This document shows positions 19,101-26,713 of a DNA stretch of 64,000 nucleotides, one piece after another (the first letter of the stretch is position 1; every line of letters starts with the position of its first letter). Source of the stretch: Microbacterium sp. BH-3-3-3 (GTDB lineage Bacteria; Actinomycetota; Actinomycetes; Actinomycetales; Microbacteriaceae). A program made the translations under genes and the position numbers. The stretch covers positions 2,294,001 to 2,358,000 of the forward strand of contig NZ_CP017674.1 in the NCBI RefSeq assembly GCF_001792815.1, read 5' to 3'. The notes beneath the pieces were generated by a model. The model ran no database searches. It saw only the letters and a program-made list of their open reading frames with translations, and was not told the origin of the DNA.

Positions 19101-19949
19101 GATACGGCCGAGGCGGCCGTGCTGCGCGTGAACCGTCCGACCTCGGGCGCCGTCGTGCAGCGCGAGCCCCTCGGCGGCTGGGGTGAAGCCGCGGTGGGCA
19201 CCGGCGCGATGTCGGGCGGACCGCACCGCCTCGTGACGCTGGGGTCGTGGCGGCCGTCGTCGGGCGGGGCCGCATCGTCGACCCTGCACCTGCGCGGGCT
19301 CGACAGTCGCATCACCGGGCTCATCGAAGCGGCCCAGCCGACCCTGTCGTACGAGGCCTTCGACTGGCTGCGGCGCGGAGCGCTCTCGGACGCCGTCGCC
19401 TGGGACCGCGAGTTCGGTCGCGTGAAGGACGTCTCGCGCCTCGGCGTCGAGCGCAACCTCTGGCGGTACCGCCCGGCCGACGTCGCCATCCGCGCCACCG
19501 CCGACGCCACGTGGCAGGCGGTGCTGCGCGTCCTCGTCGCGGCGGTGCGCTCGGGCTCGACGTTCACCCTCAGCTCACCCGTCGGCCTTCCCGCGGCGGT
19601 GCGCCACCTGCTCAGCGAGAGCAACGTCGCCGTCTCGGTCGAGAGCGACGCGGAGTGGTTGCAGCGGTTGGCGGGGGGCACCCCGGAGGCCGCCGAGACC
19701 GAGGCCACCGACCTGATCGCCGCCCCGCGGCTCGCCCGCGTGCGACTCGTCGGTCCCGCCGCGACCGTGTCGACGCTGCGGGCGGCCGTCGCCGAGACGG
19801 TCGCGGGCGACGTGTCGCTGACGGTCTACCCCGACGAGGTGACCACGGCCGGGCGCCTGGAACTGCTGCCGTTCCTGCGCGAGCAGTCAGTGTCGATCGG
19901 GGCGTTCCGCTTCGGCCGGCGCGACGCGTGGAGCGCCGAGGTCATCTGA
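16128..19949 (+). CDS. PutA-like protein with both catalytic centres degenerate (probable pseudoenzyme)
   Basis: The 1273-residue reading frame follows the plan of bifunctional proline dehydrogenase / glutamate-semialdehyde dehydrogenase: PRODH-like region of about 20-410, linker of about 410-560, ALDH-like region of about 610-1030, and the C-terminal domain found in actinobacterial PutA. Catalytic residues are gone. The ALDH Cys motif GQxCSA is GQAATA (Ala846), the catalytic Glu (xETxG) is Phe812, with the correct 34-residue spacing between them, and the NAD-binding KPxP Lys is Thr739. In the PRODH region the LVKGA, GHN and YLVRRLEE motifs are replaced. The frame is intact and normally biased, so it is probably an expressed protein with a non-enzymatic or regulatory role rather than a decayed gene. 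Confidence 0.8.
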   Translation: MSTKDPRATGFALSSDVPARAAARAATFVPRHPAPAAPTRRGEMPLDAEAAEFTAAVADGVLRPESTTAAAAALHRLAEDVPATLPWFVRGAIQLGGAVAPVLPTPAVPLARRALRDLVAGLALDVRPERLGAGIGALRTPDAAVDVRLVGPAVLGEASARRRLDGIRALAARDDVERLSLAVADAVAGLSPWAFDADVEHAAERLLPLYLDAASTGTHLTLVVEGRDDLDLTVAVLTRVLEEPRLRDLTAGIALPVAVVESLDAVRELAAWARVRVADGGARLTVRLSDAPSQTPDAVAAARHGWAAPAATGRDDIDALAVRALRDAVSARGREGLTVEFATADPERAALVLAVASDAGVEPTLVLPASASWFPDAAHVVAAAAVHPDDLDAVAARLASAYARVVASAPALPVAAPAAPRPAAGAERAEDPDDAGDAVAADSSAERDPSDGADTAPLDDVSRPDAVVPETAAVAARARRALAAADAPAPAGRAPHRDLAPDPAILRERADDAAAEPGLTQAVLGIAREAAASGDTSALGPDVQQMLFGGQAFVDTAVFSARESAELAGGAPGFRNVADTDPTVPDDRAWALAALGRADGSTAGDATAAAGRIDDEPGLDAVIERVRTAAEPWGVLAAADRSAVLLSAARALEERRAELIEVLASEGGALVAEADVEVSQAVDAAGYYASTVKELDRVPGAVFVPGRVTVVAPRWNAPVGLCAAETLAALAAGSGVLLTPSPRARRSGAVVAEALWAAGVPRDLLAFVDLNEDASGRALIVHPGVDRVLLAGARSTAERFAAWRPALPVQAFTAGRNAVIVAPSADLDEAVADIVGSAFARAGQAATAASLVILVGAVARSSRFTDQLKDAVSSLRVGPAVDPLSDVGPLVEEPTGEVRRALTVLGDGERWLVQPRELDLGPETAGRFWTPGVRTGVTAGSHLTRAAIAAPVLGILHAPTVTRAIEMQNAIGSGFIAGLHTRDAADLELWLDTAEAAVLRVNRPTSGAVVQREPLGGWGEAAVGTGAMSGGPHRLVTLGSWRPSSGGAASSTLHLRGLDSRITGLIEAAQPTLSYEAFDWLRRGALSDAVAWDREFGRVKDVSRLGVERNLWRYRPADVAIRATADATWQAVLRVLVAAVRSGSTFTLSSPVGLPAAVRHLLSESNVAVSVESDAEWLQRLAGGTPEAAETEATDLIAAPRLARVRLVGPAATVSTLRAAVAETVAGDVSLTVYPDEVTTAGRLELLPFLREQSVSIGAFRFGRRDAWSAEVI

Positions 19950-20071
19950 GGCGGGGCCGGGGCTTGGGCTGGGACTTTGGCTTGGGCTGGGGTCACCGCA
20001 CCGCCGATTGAGCGCGTCGGCATGCTCGGCCGCCTCTCGTGAGCGTGAAGCGTGAGGCATAACCTCTTCGT

Positions 20072-20428
20072 ATGCAGTGCCAGATAGTTGATCCGTTTCA
20101 TGCAGTCGGAACACTTCCAGACGAGGAGGTCGAGTACAGAGTGCGCGCTTGGAATGAGCCGTTGGAAGCAGGGTCGGCGTGGCGCGTAGACGAATGGGAC
20201 ATTACTGACGCCGACTCGGTCGTAACCGTAATCGAGTGGGCGGATGGTCTCGGTGCTCACTCCGTGGAAGTGTTTGTCCGGTATGAGGACCACGCTCTCG
20301 ATGCGAGTGACAACTGGGTGACCGTTGACCGGCACGCTCGGGTGTACGGGGTTCCGGCAGACGACGGCGGAACCACCGAGACTGTGACCTTCACACGTCG
20401 TTGGGGCACCGGTTTCGAAAACGTTTAG
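20072..20428 (+). CDS. Hypothetical protein, 118 residues, atypical base composition
   Basis: I do not recognise this gene. The product is acidic and rich in Val, Asp, Trp and Glu, with an alternating pattern suggestive of a beta-rich fold (for example EVEYRVRAWNEP and HSVEVFVRYEDHA). No signal peptide or membrane span is visible. The frame uses far more A/T at third positions than its neighbours, which suggests recent acquisition. An opposing open frame over the same bases gives a less protein-like translation. It is 49 bases upstream of the GH51 gene. Two direct copies of GGCTTGGGCTGGG lie in the 122-base gap before it. Confidence 0.55.
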   Translation: MQCQIVDPFHAVGTLPDEEVEYRVRAWNEPLEAGSAWRVDEWDITDADSVVTVIEWADGLGAHSVEVFVRYEDHALDASDNWVTVDRHARVYGVPADDGGTTETVTFTRRWGTGFENV

Positions 20429-20477
20429 CCGACCGTGCCCGCGGGGGTAACGTCGCAGCGAACCCCGAGGAGCACCG

Positions 20478-21992
20478 ATGACCGCTGCCCGACTCACCGT
20501 CGACCCCCGCTTCGCGATCGGGGCCGTGCGCCGCCGCCTGTTCGGGGGCTTCGTCGAGCACCTCGGCCGTCACGTCTACGACGGGATCTACGAGCCCGGT
20601 CACCCGCGGGCCGACGAGCAGGGCTTCCGCGGCGATGTGCTGGAACTCGTGCGCGAGCTCGGTGTGTCGACCATCCGCTACCCCGGTGGCAACTTCGTCT
20701 CGGGCTTCCGCTGGGAGGACAGCGTCGGACCGCGCGCACAGCGCCCGCGCCGCCTCGACCTCGCGTGGCACTCGACCGAGACGAACGAGATCGGCCTGCA
20801 CGAGTTCTCGGACTGGCTCGACAAGGCCGGCAGCGATCTGATGCTGGCGGTCAACCTCGGCACGCGCGGCACCCTCGAGGCGATCGACCTGCTCGAATAC
20901 TGCAACGTGCCCGGCGGCACGACCCTGTCGCAGCAGCGCATCGACAATGGACGCGCCGCCCCCCTCGGAGTGCGCGTCTGGTGCCTGGGCAACGAGATGG
21001 ACGGGCCGTGGCAGCTGGGGCACCGCTCAGCCGACGACTACGGAAAGATCGCCGCGCAGACGGCGAAGGGCATGCGCCAGCTCGACCCGTCGATCGAGCT
21101 CGTCGTGTGCGGATCGTCGGGGGCGCAGATGCTCACCTTCGGCGAGTGGGAGCGGGTCGTGCTGCAGCACACCTACGACGACGTCGACATGATCTCGTGC
21201 CACGCGTACTACCAGGAGCACCACGGCGACATCGACTCGTTCCTCGCCTCGGCGGTCGACATGGACAGCTTCATCGAGAAGGTCGTCGCCACCGCCGACC
21301 ACGTCGGCGCCGTGAAGGGTTCCGACAAGCGCATCGACATCTCGTTCGACGAGTGGAACGTCTGGTACATCGACCGCGTCGACTCGGTGAAGCCGACCGC
21401 GATCGACGACTGGCCGGTCGCCCCGCGGCTGCTCGAGGACGTGTACTCGGTGGTGGATGCCGTGGTGTTCGGCAGCCTCCTGATCTCGCTCCTGAAGCAC
21501 GCCGATCGCGTGGCATCCGCATCTCTCGCCCAGCTGGTGAACGTGATCGCCCCGATCATGACCGAACCGGGCGGACCGACCTGGCGTCAGACGACGTTCT
21601 TCCCCTTCGCGATCACCTCGCGTCTCGCGCGGGGCGTCGCGGTGCGCCTGCGGATCGACGCCCCCGTGATCGACACGGCGAGGCACGGCACTGTCTCGGG
21701 GGTCGATGCCGTGTCCACCCACGACGCCGAGACGGGAGCCACGGCGATCTTCGTCGTGCACCGCGGGCGGCACGACGCCGTCGACCTGGTGATCGACATC
21801 ACCGGTCTGGGAGAGGTCGAGATCGTCGAGACGCACCTGCTCGCCGACGACGACCCCTCCGCCCGCAACACGCTCGACGACCCCGAGCGCGTGCAGCCGC
21901 GCGCGCTGGAGGGCGCGCGCATCGTCGATGGCCTGCTGCACGTGACCCTGCCGCCGATCGCCTGGGCGGCTGTGGCGCTGCAGGCACGCTGA
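20478..21992 (+). CDS. Alpha-N-arabinofuranosidase, GH51
   Basis: The 504-residue enzyme hydrolyses terminal alpha-L-arabinofuranosyl residues from arabinoxylan or arabinan oligosaccharides. The acid/base Glu lies in WCLGNEMDGPWQ and the nucleophile Glu in ISFDEWNVWY, both GH51 hallmarks. RYPGGNFVSGFRWED near residue 75 is also typical. There is no signal peptide, so it acts on imported oligosaccharides. GAGGAG precedes the ATG. A strong hairpin follows the stop. Confidence 0.95.
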   Translation: MTAARLTVDPRFAIGAVRRRLFGGFVEHLGRHVYDGIYEPGHPRADEQGFRGDVLELVRELGVSTIRYPGGNFVSGFRWEDSVGPRAQRPRRLDLAWHSTETNEIGLHEFSDWLDKAGSDLMLAVNLGTRGTLEAIDLLEYCNVPGGTTLSQQRIDNGRAAPLGVRVWCLGNEMDGPWQLGHRSADDYGKIAAQTAKGMRQLDPSIELVVCGSSGAQMLTFGEWERVVLQHTYDDVDMISCHAYYQEHHGDIDSFLASAVDMDSFIEKVVATADHVGAVKGSDKRIDISFDEWNVWYIDRVDSVKPTAIDDWPVAPRLLEDVYSVVDAVVFGSLLISLLKHADRVASASLAQLVNVIAPIMTEPGGPTWRQTTFFPFAITSRLARGVAVRLRIDAPVIDTARHGTVSGVDAVSTHDAETGATAIFVVHRGRHDAVDLVIDITGLGEVEIVETHLLADDDPSARNTLDDPERVQPRALEGARIVDGLLHVTLPPIAWAAVALQAR

Positions 21993-22039
21993 TCGCCGGG
22001 CGCGCGTGCGGGCCGACGCGGGACGACCGCGGGAACGCG

Positions 22040-22088
22040 GAACGCCCGCCCCGCGGCATCCGAGGAACGGATGACGGGGCGGGCGTTC
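22040..22088. terminator. Terminator hairpin after the GH51 gene
   Basis: GAACGCCCGCCCC (22040-22052) and GGGGCGGGCGTTC (22076-22088) are perfect 13-bp inverted arms around a 23-base loop. The element lies between the GH51 gene and the convergent mtn operon and could end both transcripts. Confidence 0.8.
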
Positions 22089-22137
22089 GGGGCCGGTCCC
22101 TCCGACGGGATCGGAGACCCGGGACCGCGCGGGGGTG

Positions 22138-22719
22138 TCAGGCGAGCTGCGCGCGACGCTCCGCCAGCTGGTCGAACGACGCGAACGACTCCGCGATCGG
22201 GCTGCCGGTGAAGTGGCCGACCCAGCCGTCGTCGTCGTGGAAGAAGCGCACGCTCACGTAGTGGGGCGAGGTGCCCATGTCGAACCAGTGCGTGGTGTTC
22301 GCCGGCACCGAGATGAGGTCGCCCGCCTCGCAGTACACCGCGTGCACCTTCTCGTTCGCGTGCAGGTAGAACACACCGGCACCCTTGGCGAAGTAGCGGT
22401 CCTCGTCGTCGTCGTGCGCGTGCTCCGACAGGAACTTCTCGCGGAACGGCGTCTTGACCTCGTCGTAGTCGTCTTGCGCGGGGTCGAGGGCGACGACGTC
22501 GACGAGGGTGTAGCCCTCGCGCTCCTTCACCTCGCCGATGTCGTCGGCGTACAGCGCGAGCACCTCGTCCTGCGAGGCGCCGGTGGGCACGTCCTTGACC
22601 TCCCAGCGCGAGAAACGGGCGCCGAGCTCGGCGAGGGCCTCGCGGATCTCGCTCTCTTCGGTGGTCTCGAGCACGGGCGTGCTCGGGTCGGTCGCTTTCC
22701 AGACGGTCAGCAGGGTCAT
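22138..22719 (-). CDS. mtnD: Acireductone dioxygenase
   Basis: The 193-residue cupin converts acireductone plus oxygen to 2-keto-4-methylthiobutyrate and formate (Fe form) in methionine salvage. The metal ligands are visible: two His and a Glu in SEHAHDDDEDRYF, and a third His in NTTHWFDMG. An AAAGGAG site precedes the ATG at 22719. It is the last gene of a nine-gene operon, separated from mtnB by 43 bases, the only gap in the series. Confidence 0.93.
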   Translation of the reverse strand: MTLLTVWKATDPSTPVLETTEESEIREALAELGARFSRWEVKDVPTGASQDEVLALYADDIGEVKEREGYTLVDVVALDPAQDDYDEVKTPFREKFLSEHAHDDDEDRYFAKGAGVFYLHANEKVHAVYCEAGDLISVPANTTHWFDMGTSPHYVSVRFFHDDDGWVGHFTGSPIAESFASFDQLAERRAQLA

Positions 22720-22762
22720 GGCCGCTCCTTTCGTTGGGGGTGGGGAAGAGGGATGCCGAAGC

Positions 22763-23395
22763 TCAGCGCGTCGCGACGGCGAAGCGCAAGAGCCACTCGG
22801 TGATCTCGAGGTGGCGACGGGCCGCAGCCACATCGGCACCCCAGGCGTACATGCCGTGGTTCGCGACGATCAGGGCGGGGACCTCGGGCACCGAGGCCGT
22901 GGCGGGTCGGTAGACCTCGTCGAACCAGCCGGCCTCGACGGTCATGTCCTGATGGTTGCGGATGACGGGGATGGTGACCGTCTCGTCGTCGGCGAGGTGG
23001 CCGATGCCCTTGAGCATCTCCATGTCGCGGATCTCGACGCCGCTCGGCCACCGGTGCCCGGCGACGACGGCGTCGAACGCGTGCACGTGGAACACGGCGT
23101 TCGCGCCCGTGCGGGCGGCGATGTGCGCGTGCAGGCCCGACTCGGCCGACGGGGGACGGGGGTCGTCGGCGTCGATGGCGTGACCGGCGGCGTCGATGAG
23201 CACGACGTCGGCGTCGGTGAGCAGCGACTTGTCGAGGCCCGAGGCGGTGACGGCGAGCACGAGCGGGTCGCGGTCGACGACGACCGAGAGGTTGCCCGAG
23301 GTCCCGCGCATCCAGCCGTAGCCCGAGAAGCGCGAGGCCTCGGCGGCGAGGGCGGCCCCGGCGGCCTGCACGCGGTCGGCGGCGGGAAGGCTCAT
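22763..23395 (-). CDS. mtnB: Methylthioribulose-1-phosphate dehydratase (class II aldolase fold)
   Basis: This 210-residue protein of the class II aldolase/adducin family probably removes water from 5-methylthioribulose-1-phosphate. The GTSGNLS phosphate-binding loop is near residue 32, zinc-ligand histidines lie in FHVHAFDAVVAG, and a further His in IVANHGMYAWG. By sequence alone a sugar-phosphate aldolase would be possible, but its position between mtnC and mtnD supports MtnB. The ATG at 23395 overlaps the mtnC stop by 4 bases (ATGA). Confidence 0.88.
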   Translation of the reverse strand: MSLPAADRVQAAGAALAAEASRFSGYGWMRGTSGNLSVVVDRDPLVLAVTASGLDKSLLTDADVVLIDAAGHAIDADDPRPPSAESGLHAHIAARTGANAVFHVHAFDAVVAGHRWPSGVEIRDMEMLKGIGHLADDETVTIPVIRNHQDMTVEAGWFDEVYRPATASVPEVPALIVANHGMYAWGADVAAARRHLEITEWLLRFAVATR

Positions 23396-24096
23396 CGGGT
23401 GACCTCGATCTCGTCGAAGGACGCCACGGCGGGGGCGGCGAAGTCGGCGCCGGCCCACGGCTCGCCCGCGCGGTCGAGGGCGACGACCTGCCAGCCCGCG
23501 GCGAGGGCGGCGGTCACCTCGTCGGGGTGGTCGGTGAGGAACAGGGCGCGCTCGGGCGAGACGTCGAGCGCTGCGGCGATGGCATCGAACGACGCGCGCT
23601 CCTTCTTCGGGCCGGCCTTCACGGTGTCGAAGAAGTCCTCGACGAGGGGGGTGAGGTCGCCCTGCGGGGCGTGGCGGAACCACGGCACCTGCGAGGCGAT
23701 CGAGCCCGAGGAGTACACGGCGAGACGGATGCCATCCTCGTGCCACGCGTGCAGGCGTGGCGGCACGTCGTCGAAGAACTGCGAGTGGATCTCGCCCGCG
23801 GCGAAGCCCTCGGCCCAGATGATGCCCTGGAGGGTCTTCAGGGGCGTCGACTTGACGTCTTTCGCCATGAGTCCGCGCAGCGCCTCGGCGATCTCGGCGT
23901 CGGAGGCATCGGCATCCAGGCCCGTCTCGACGATCGCGTCGGCGCGGGCGGCGCGGACGGTGTCGTCGTCGCGGCCGAGCACCTCGTCGAGGCGCGGGCG
24001 GGCGTAGTCGTAGAGGTCGCCGAGGATGAAGCCGGCGGCCGAGGTCGTGCCCTCGATGTCGAGCACGACGACGTCGGCGGTGGGGGTGACGGTCAT
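23392..24096 (-). CDS. mtnC: Acireductone synthase (enolase-phosphatase E1)
   Basis: The 234-residue HAD-superfamily enzyme enolises and dephosphorylates 2,3-diketo-5-methylthiopentyl-1-phosphate to give acireductone. The nucleophile motif is VVLDIEGTTSAAGF, HAD motif II is VYSSGSIASQ, and the motif III/IV region is LFLTDHPDEV. Both ends overlap neighbours by 4 bases (ATGA with the upstream dehydrogenase, ATGA with mtnB). Its length is normal for E1 proteins. Confidence 0.93.
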   Translation of the reverse strand: MTVTPTADVVVLDIEGTTSAAGFILGDLYDYARPRLDEVLGRDDDTVRAARADAIVETGLDADASDAEIAEALRGLMAKDVKSTPLKTLQGIIWAEGFAAGEIHSQFFDDVPPRLHAWHEDGIRLAVYSSGSIASQVPWFRHAPQGDLTPLVEDFFDTVKAGPKKERASFDAIAAALDVSPERALFLTDHPDEVTAALAAGWQVVALDRAGEPWAGADFAAPAVASFDEIEVTR

Positions 24097-25061
24097 GAGG
24101 TCTCTTTCCGGGAGAAGAACGATGCCACGGCCGCGGCCGCCAGGCGGGAGTGCTCGACGACGACGTCGTCGGAGGCCCCGGCGATGTGCGGGGTGAGGGT
24201 GACGTTCGGCAGGCTCAGCAGCTCGTCGTCGGATGCGAGGGGCTCGTCGTGGAACACGTCGAACCCGGCGCCGGCGATGCGTCGGTCGCGGAGCACCGCG
24301 AGCAGAGCGTCACGATCGACGAGGGCGGCGCGCCCGGCGTTGATCAGGTAGGCGTCGGAGCGCAGGAGCGCCAACTCGCGCGCCCCCAGCAGCCCCGTCG
24401 TCTCGGGGGTCAGCGGAACGTGCAGGGTGACGATGTCGCTCTCGGCGAGCAGGTCGTCGAGCTCGACGTGCTGCACGTCGTCTCCGAGGGCGCCGGGGGC
24501 GAGGAACGGGTCGTACACGGCGATGCGCAGGCCGAAGCCCTGGGCGCGCCGGACGACGCGGCGGCCGACCGCTCCGCCGCCGACGACGCCGAGCCGACGG
24601 CCAGACAGCCCGATCCCGCGGAAGCGCGCGTAGGGCTCGAACACGTCGTCGGCGCTCCAGTGGCCCTCGCGCAGCCACGCCGAGGCGGCGGGCACGTGGC
24701 GCACCGTCGCGAGCAGCAGCGCGAGGGTGAAGTCTGCGGTGACGTCGGCGTTGCGGCCCGGGGTCGTGCGCACCTCGACCCCGTGCGCGGCGCACGCGGC
24801 CAGATCGACGTTGGCGGGGTTCGCGCGGCACGCGACGACGAGCGCGAGGCGGGGGGCGGCCGCGAGGGCCGCGTCGTCGATGCGGTCGAGCTCGGCGATC
24901 ACCACGTCGGCGTCGGCCAGGGCGGCGGCGAAGGCGGGGTCGGCGGCGGCGCGGGCGCCGAGCGACTGGCCGGTTTCGGCCTCGGATGCCACGAGCACGT
25001 CGCCCGCGATCTCGGCGGCGGTGCGCGGGTCGAAGGGGGCCGTGATGACGATGCGGGTCAC
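24093..25061 (-). CDS. D-isomer-specific 2-hydroxyacid dehydrogenase family protein
   Basis: The 322-residue NAD(P)-dependent enzyme has the GGGAVGRRVVRRAQGFGL dinucleotide-binding loop, the catalytic Arg in VVACRANPANVD, and the His in LTPHIAGASD of the D-2-hydroxyacid dehydrogenase superfamily. In the methionine-salvage setting a plausible substrate is 2-keto-4-methylthiobutyrate, the MtnD product, or an oxidised sugar acid; this is inference. The GTG start at 25061 overlaps the kinase stop by 4 bases. It is not part of the textbook salvage pathway. Confidence 0.85.
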   Translation of the reverse strand: MTRIVITAPFDPRTAAEIAGDVLVASEAETGQSLGARAAADPAFAAALADADVVIAELDRIDDAALAAAPRLALVVACRANPANVDLAACAAHGVEVRTTPGRNADVTADFTLALLLATVRHVPAASAWLREGHWSADDVFEPYARFRGIGLSGRRLGVVGGGAVGRRVVRRAQGFGLRIAVYDPFLAPGALGDDVQHVELDDLLAESDIVTLHVPLTPETTGLLGARELALLRSDAYLINAGRAALVDRDALLAVLRDRRIAGAGFDVFHDEPLASDDELLSLPNVTLTPHIAGASDDVVVEHSRLAAAAVASFFSRKETS

Positions 25062-26713
25062 GCGGGTGTCCTCTCGGGGGTGGGGGATTCGAGGCGGGAC
25101 GCGTCGAGGTGGGCGGCGGGGGCCGCGGCGTCGATGCGCTCGGTCTCGGCGGGGTCGGTGGCGGGGCGCGTGCCCTCGCGTGCGGGATCGGACGCGGCCG
25201 TCTCCGCCGGGGGCGACAGCCGACCCAGCACGCGCAGCGCGGGCCACTCCGGCCGCAGCGCCGCGCGCACGCGCGCGAACACGTCGCGCGCAGCCCCCAG
25301 GGCGAGCGAGAGGTGGGGGGTGAACTCGACCGTGTCGGCGGGGAACACCCGCACCGCGGCCGCCAGGTCGTCGGCGAGCCCGGCCGCCACCAGGGCGACG
25401 GTCGCGGCTCCGCGCGCGCCGATCTCGGGGTCGGCGGTGCGCACGATGGTGCGTCCCGACGCGTCGGCGAGCAACTGGCAGAGCAGGTCGCTGCGCGCGC
25501 CGCCGCCGCACACGGGCACCCGGTCACCGGCATCCAGCAGGTCGAGGCTCTCGGCCACGGTGAACGCGAGTCCCTCGAAGACGCTGCGCAGCAGCTGCGC
25601 CGGGGTGGTCGTGACGCTCATGCCCACCCACGACGCCGAGGCCGCGGCGTCGACGAAGGGGGCGCGCTCGCCGCTCGGAGATCCGTAGGGCAGGTAGACG
25701 ACGCCACCGCTGCCATCGGTCGCGGTGCGCGCGAGGCGTTCCAGCTCGCTCCATCCGCGATCCGACAGCCCGAGCGAGTCCCGCACCCAGTCGAGGTTGG
25801 GGGTGCCGACCATCGACGACAGGGCCTCGATCACCTGGGTGCCGCGGCCGGTGGGAAGAAGGATGCCGATCCCGCTGTCGGCGGCGGCCCGATCGGCCCG
25901 GTTGACGGCCACGGTGGCGGTGGTGCCGAGCACGACCCAGCCGTCTTGATCGTCGAGGGCGCCCAGGCCCACCGGGCACGCGGCGGAGTCGACGAGCCCC
26001 ACGGCCACCGGGACCCCGGCGGTGAGGCCGAGCTCGGCGGCGGCCGCGTCGGTGAGCGGTCCGGCGACCTCGTGCGGGGCGCGCACCGGGGCGAGGAGGT
26101 GCGCGAACCGGCGGTGACCGAGCGCGTCGATCATCTCGTCGGAGTACGCCAGAGTCGCCGGGTCGAGGTAGGTGCGCGAGGCCTCGGAGGGATCGGTGGC
26201 GACCTCGCCGGTGAGGCGGTGGCGCACCGCGTCCTTGCAGTTGAGGTGGTGGGCCGCGCGGGCGAGCGTCTCGGGCTCGGTCTCGGCGAAGCCGTCGAGC
26301 AGCACGGGCAGGGTGCCGGGGAAGCTGGCCGAGCCGGTTGCGGCGACGACGGCGGCGTCGCGCCCGTCGCGCTGCCAGGCCGCGACGCGGTCGGCGCCTC
26401 GGCCGTCGAGCCACAGGGCCGCGGGGCGCACCGGGCGTCCCTCGTCGTCGACCAGCCAGGCGCCGTCGCCCTGGCCCGTGACGCCGATCGCGACGACATC
26501 GGGCTGGGCGCTCCGCGCGAGCGAAAGGGCCTGGCGGACGGCGCCGACGACGGCGTCCCAGACCGCGTCGATGTCGCTCTCGGCTCCGCCGTCGGGGGTG
26601 CGCACGACGCTCACGGCCCGGTGGCCGGCGGCGAGCGTCTCGCCCTCGAGCGAGTACAGCACGGCCTTGACCGCGGTGGTGCCGGCGTCGATGCCGAGGA
26701 CGGCGGGGGTCAC
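25058..26713 (-). CDS. FGGY-family carbohydrate kinase
   Basis: This 551-residue kinase has the FGGY fold: N-terminal GIDAGTTAVKAVLYSLEG phosphate loop, WLDGRGADR, the GLVDSAACPVGLG segment carrying the expected catalytic Asp, and the C-terminal VCGGGARSDLLCQLLADASG adenosine motif. Relatives phosphorylate ketoses; rhamnulokinase and fuculokinase do so at C1 of 6-deoxy sugars. In this operon a C1 kinase for 5-methylthioribulose would feed MtnB directly, but this is inference. The last 60 residues are a Pro/Ala/Glu-rich tail. The GTG start overlaps the upstream permease stop by 4 bases. Confidence 0.88.
   Translation of the reverse strand: MTPAVLGIDAGTTAVKAVLYSLEGETLAAGHRAVSVVRTPDGGAESDIDAVWDAVVGAVRQALSLARSAQPDVVAIGVTGQGDGAWLVDDEGRPVRPAALWLDGRGADRVAAWQRDGRDAAVVAATGSASFPGTLPVLLDGFAETEPETLARAAHHLNCKDAVRHRLTGEVATDPSEASRTYLDPATLAYSDEMIDALGHRRFAHLLAPVRAPHEVAGPLTDAAAAELGLTAGVPVAVGLVDSAACPVGLGALDDQDGWVVLGTTATVAVNRADRAAADSGIGILLPTGRGTQVIEALSSMVGTPNLDWVRDSLGLSDRGWSELERLARTATDGSGGVVYLPYGSPSGERAPFVDAAASASWVGMSVTTTPAQLLRSVFEGLAFTVAESLDLLDAGDRVPVCGGGARSDLLCQLLADASGRTIVRTADPEIGARGAATVALVAAGLADDLAAAVRVFPADTVEFTPHLSLALGAARDVFARVRAALRPEWPALRVLGRLSPPAETAASDPAREGTRPATDPAETERIDAAAPAAHLDASRLESPTPERTPA

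Noticed and set aside
16128..19949. Simple annotation as active bifunctional PutA
   Set aside because: The catalytic Cys, Glu and the PRODH motifs are replaced, so enzymatic function cannot be supported.
19826..20497. 223-residue open frame on the minus strand over the orphan gene region
   Set aside because: It runs through the end of the PutA-like gene and both intergenic gaps and has no coherent domain; the plus-strand 118-codon frame is more protein-like.
22763..23395. Fuculose-phosphate aldolase for the class II aldolase-fold gene
   Set aside because: The fold alone allows it, but adjoining mtnC and mtnD make methylthioribulose-phosphate dehydratase the better call.
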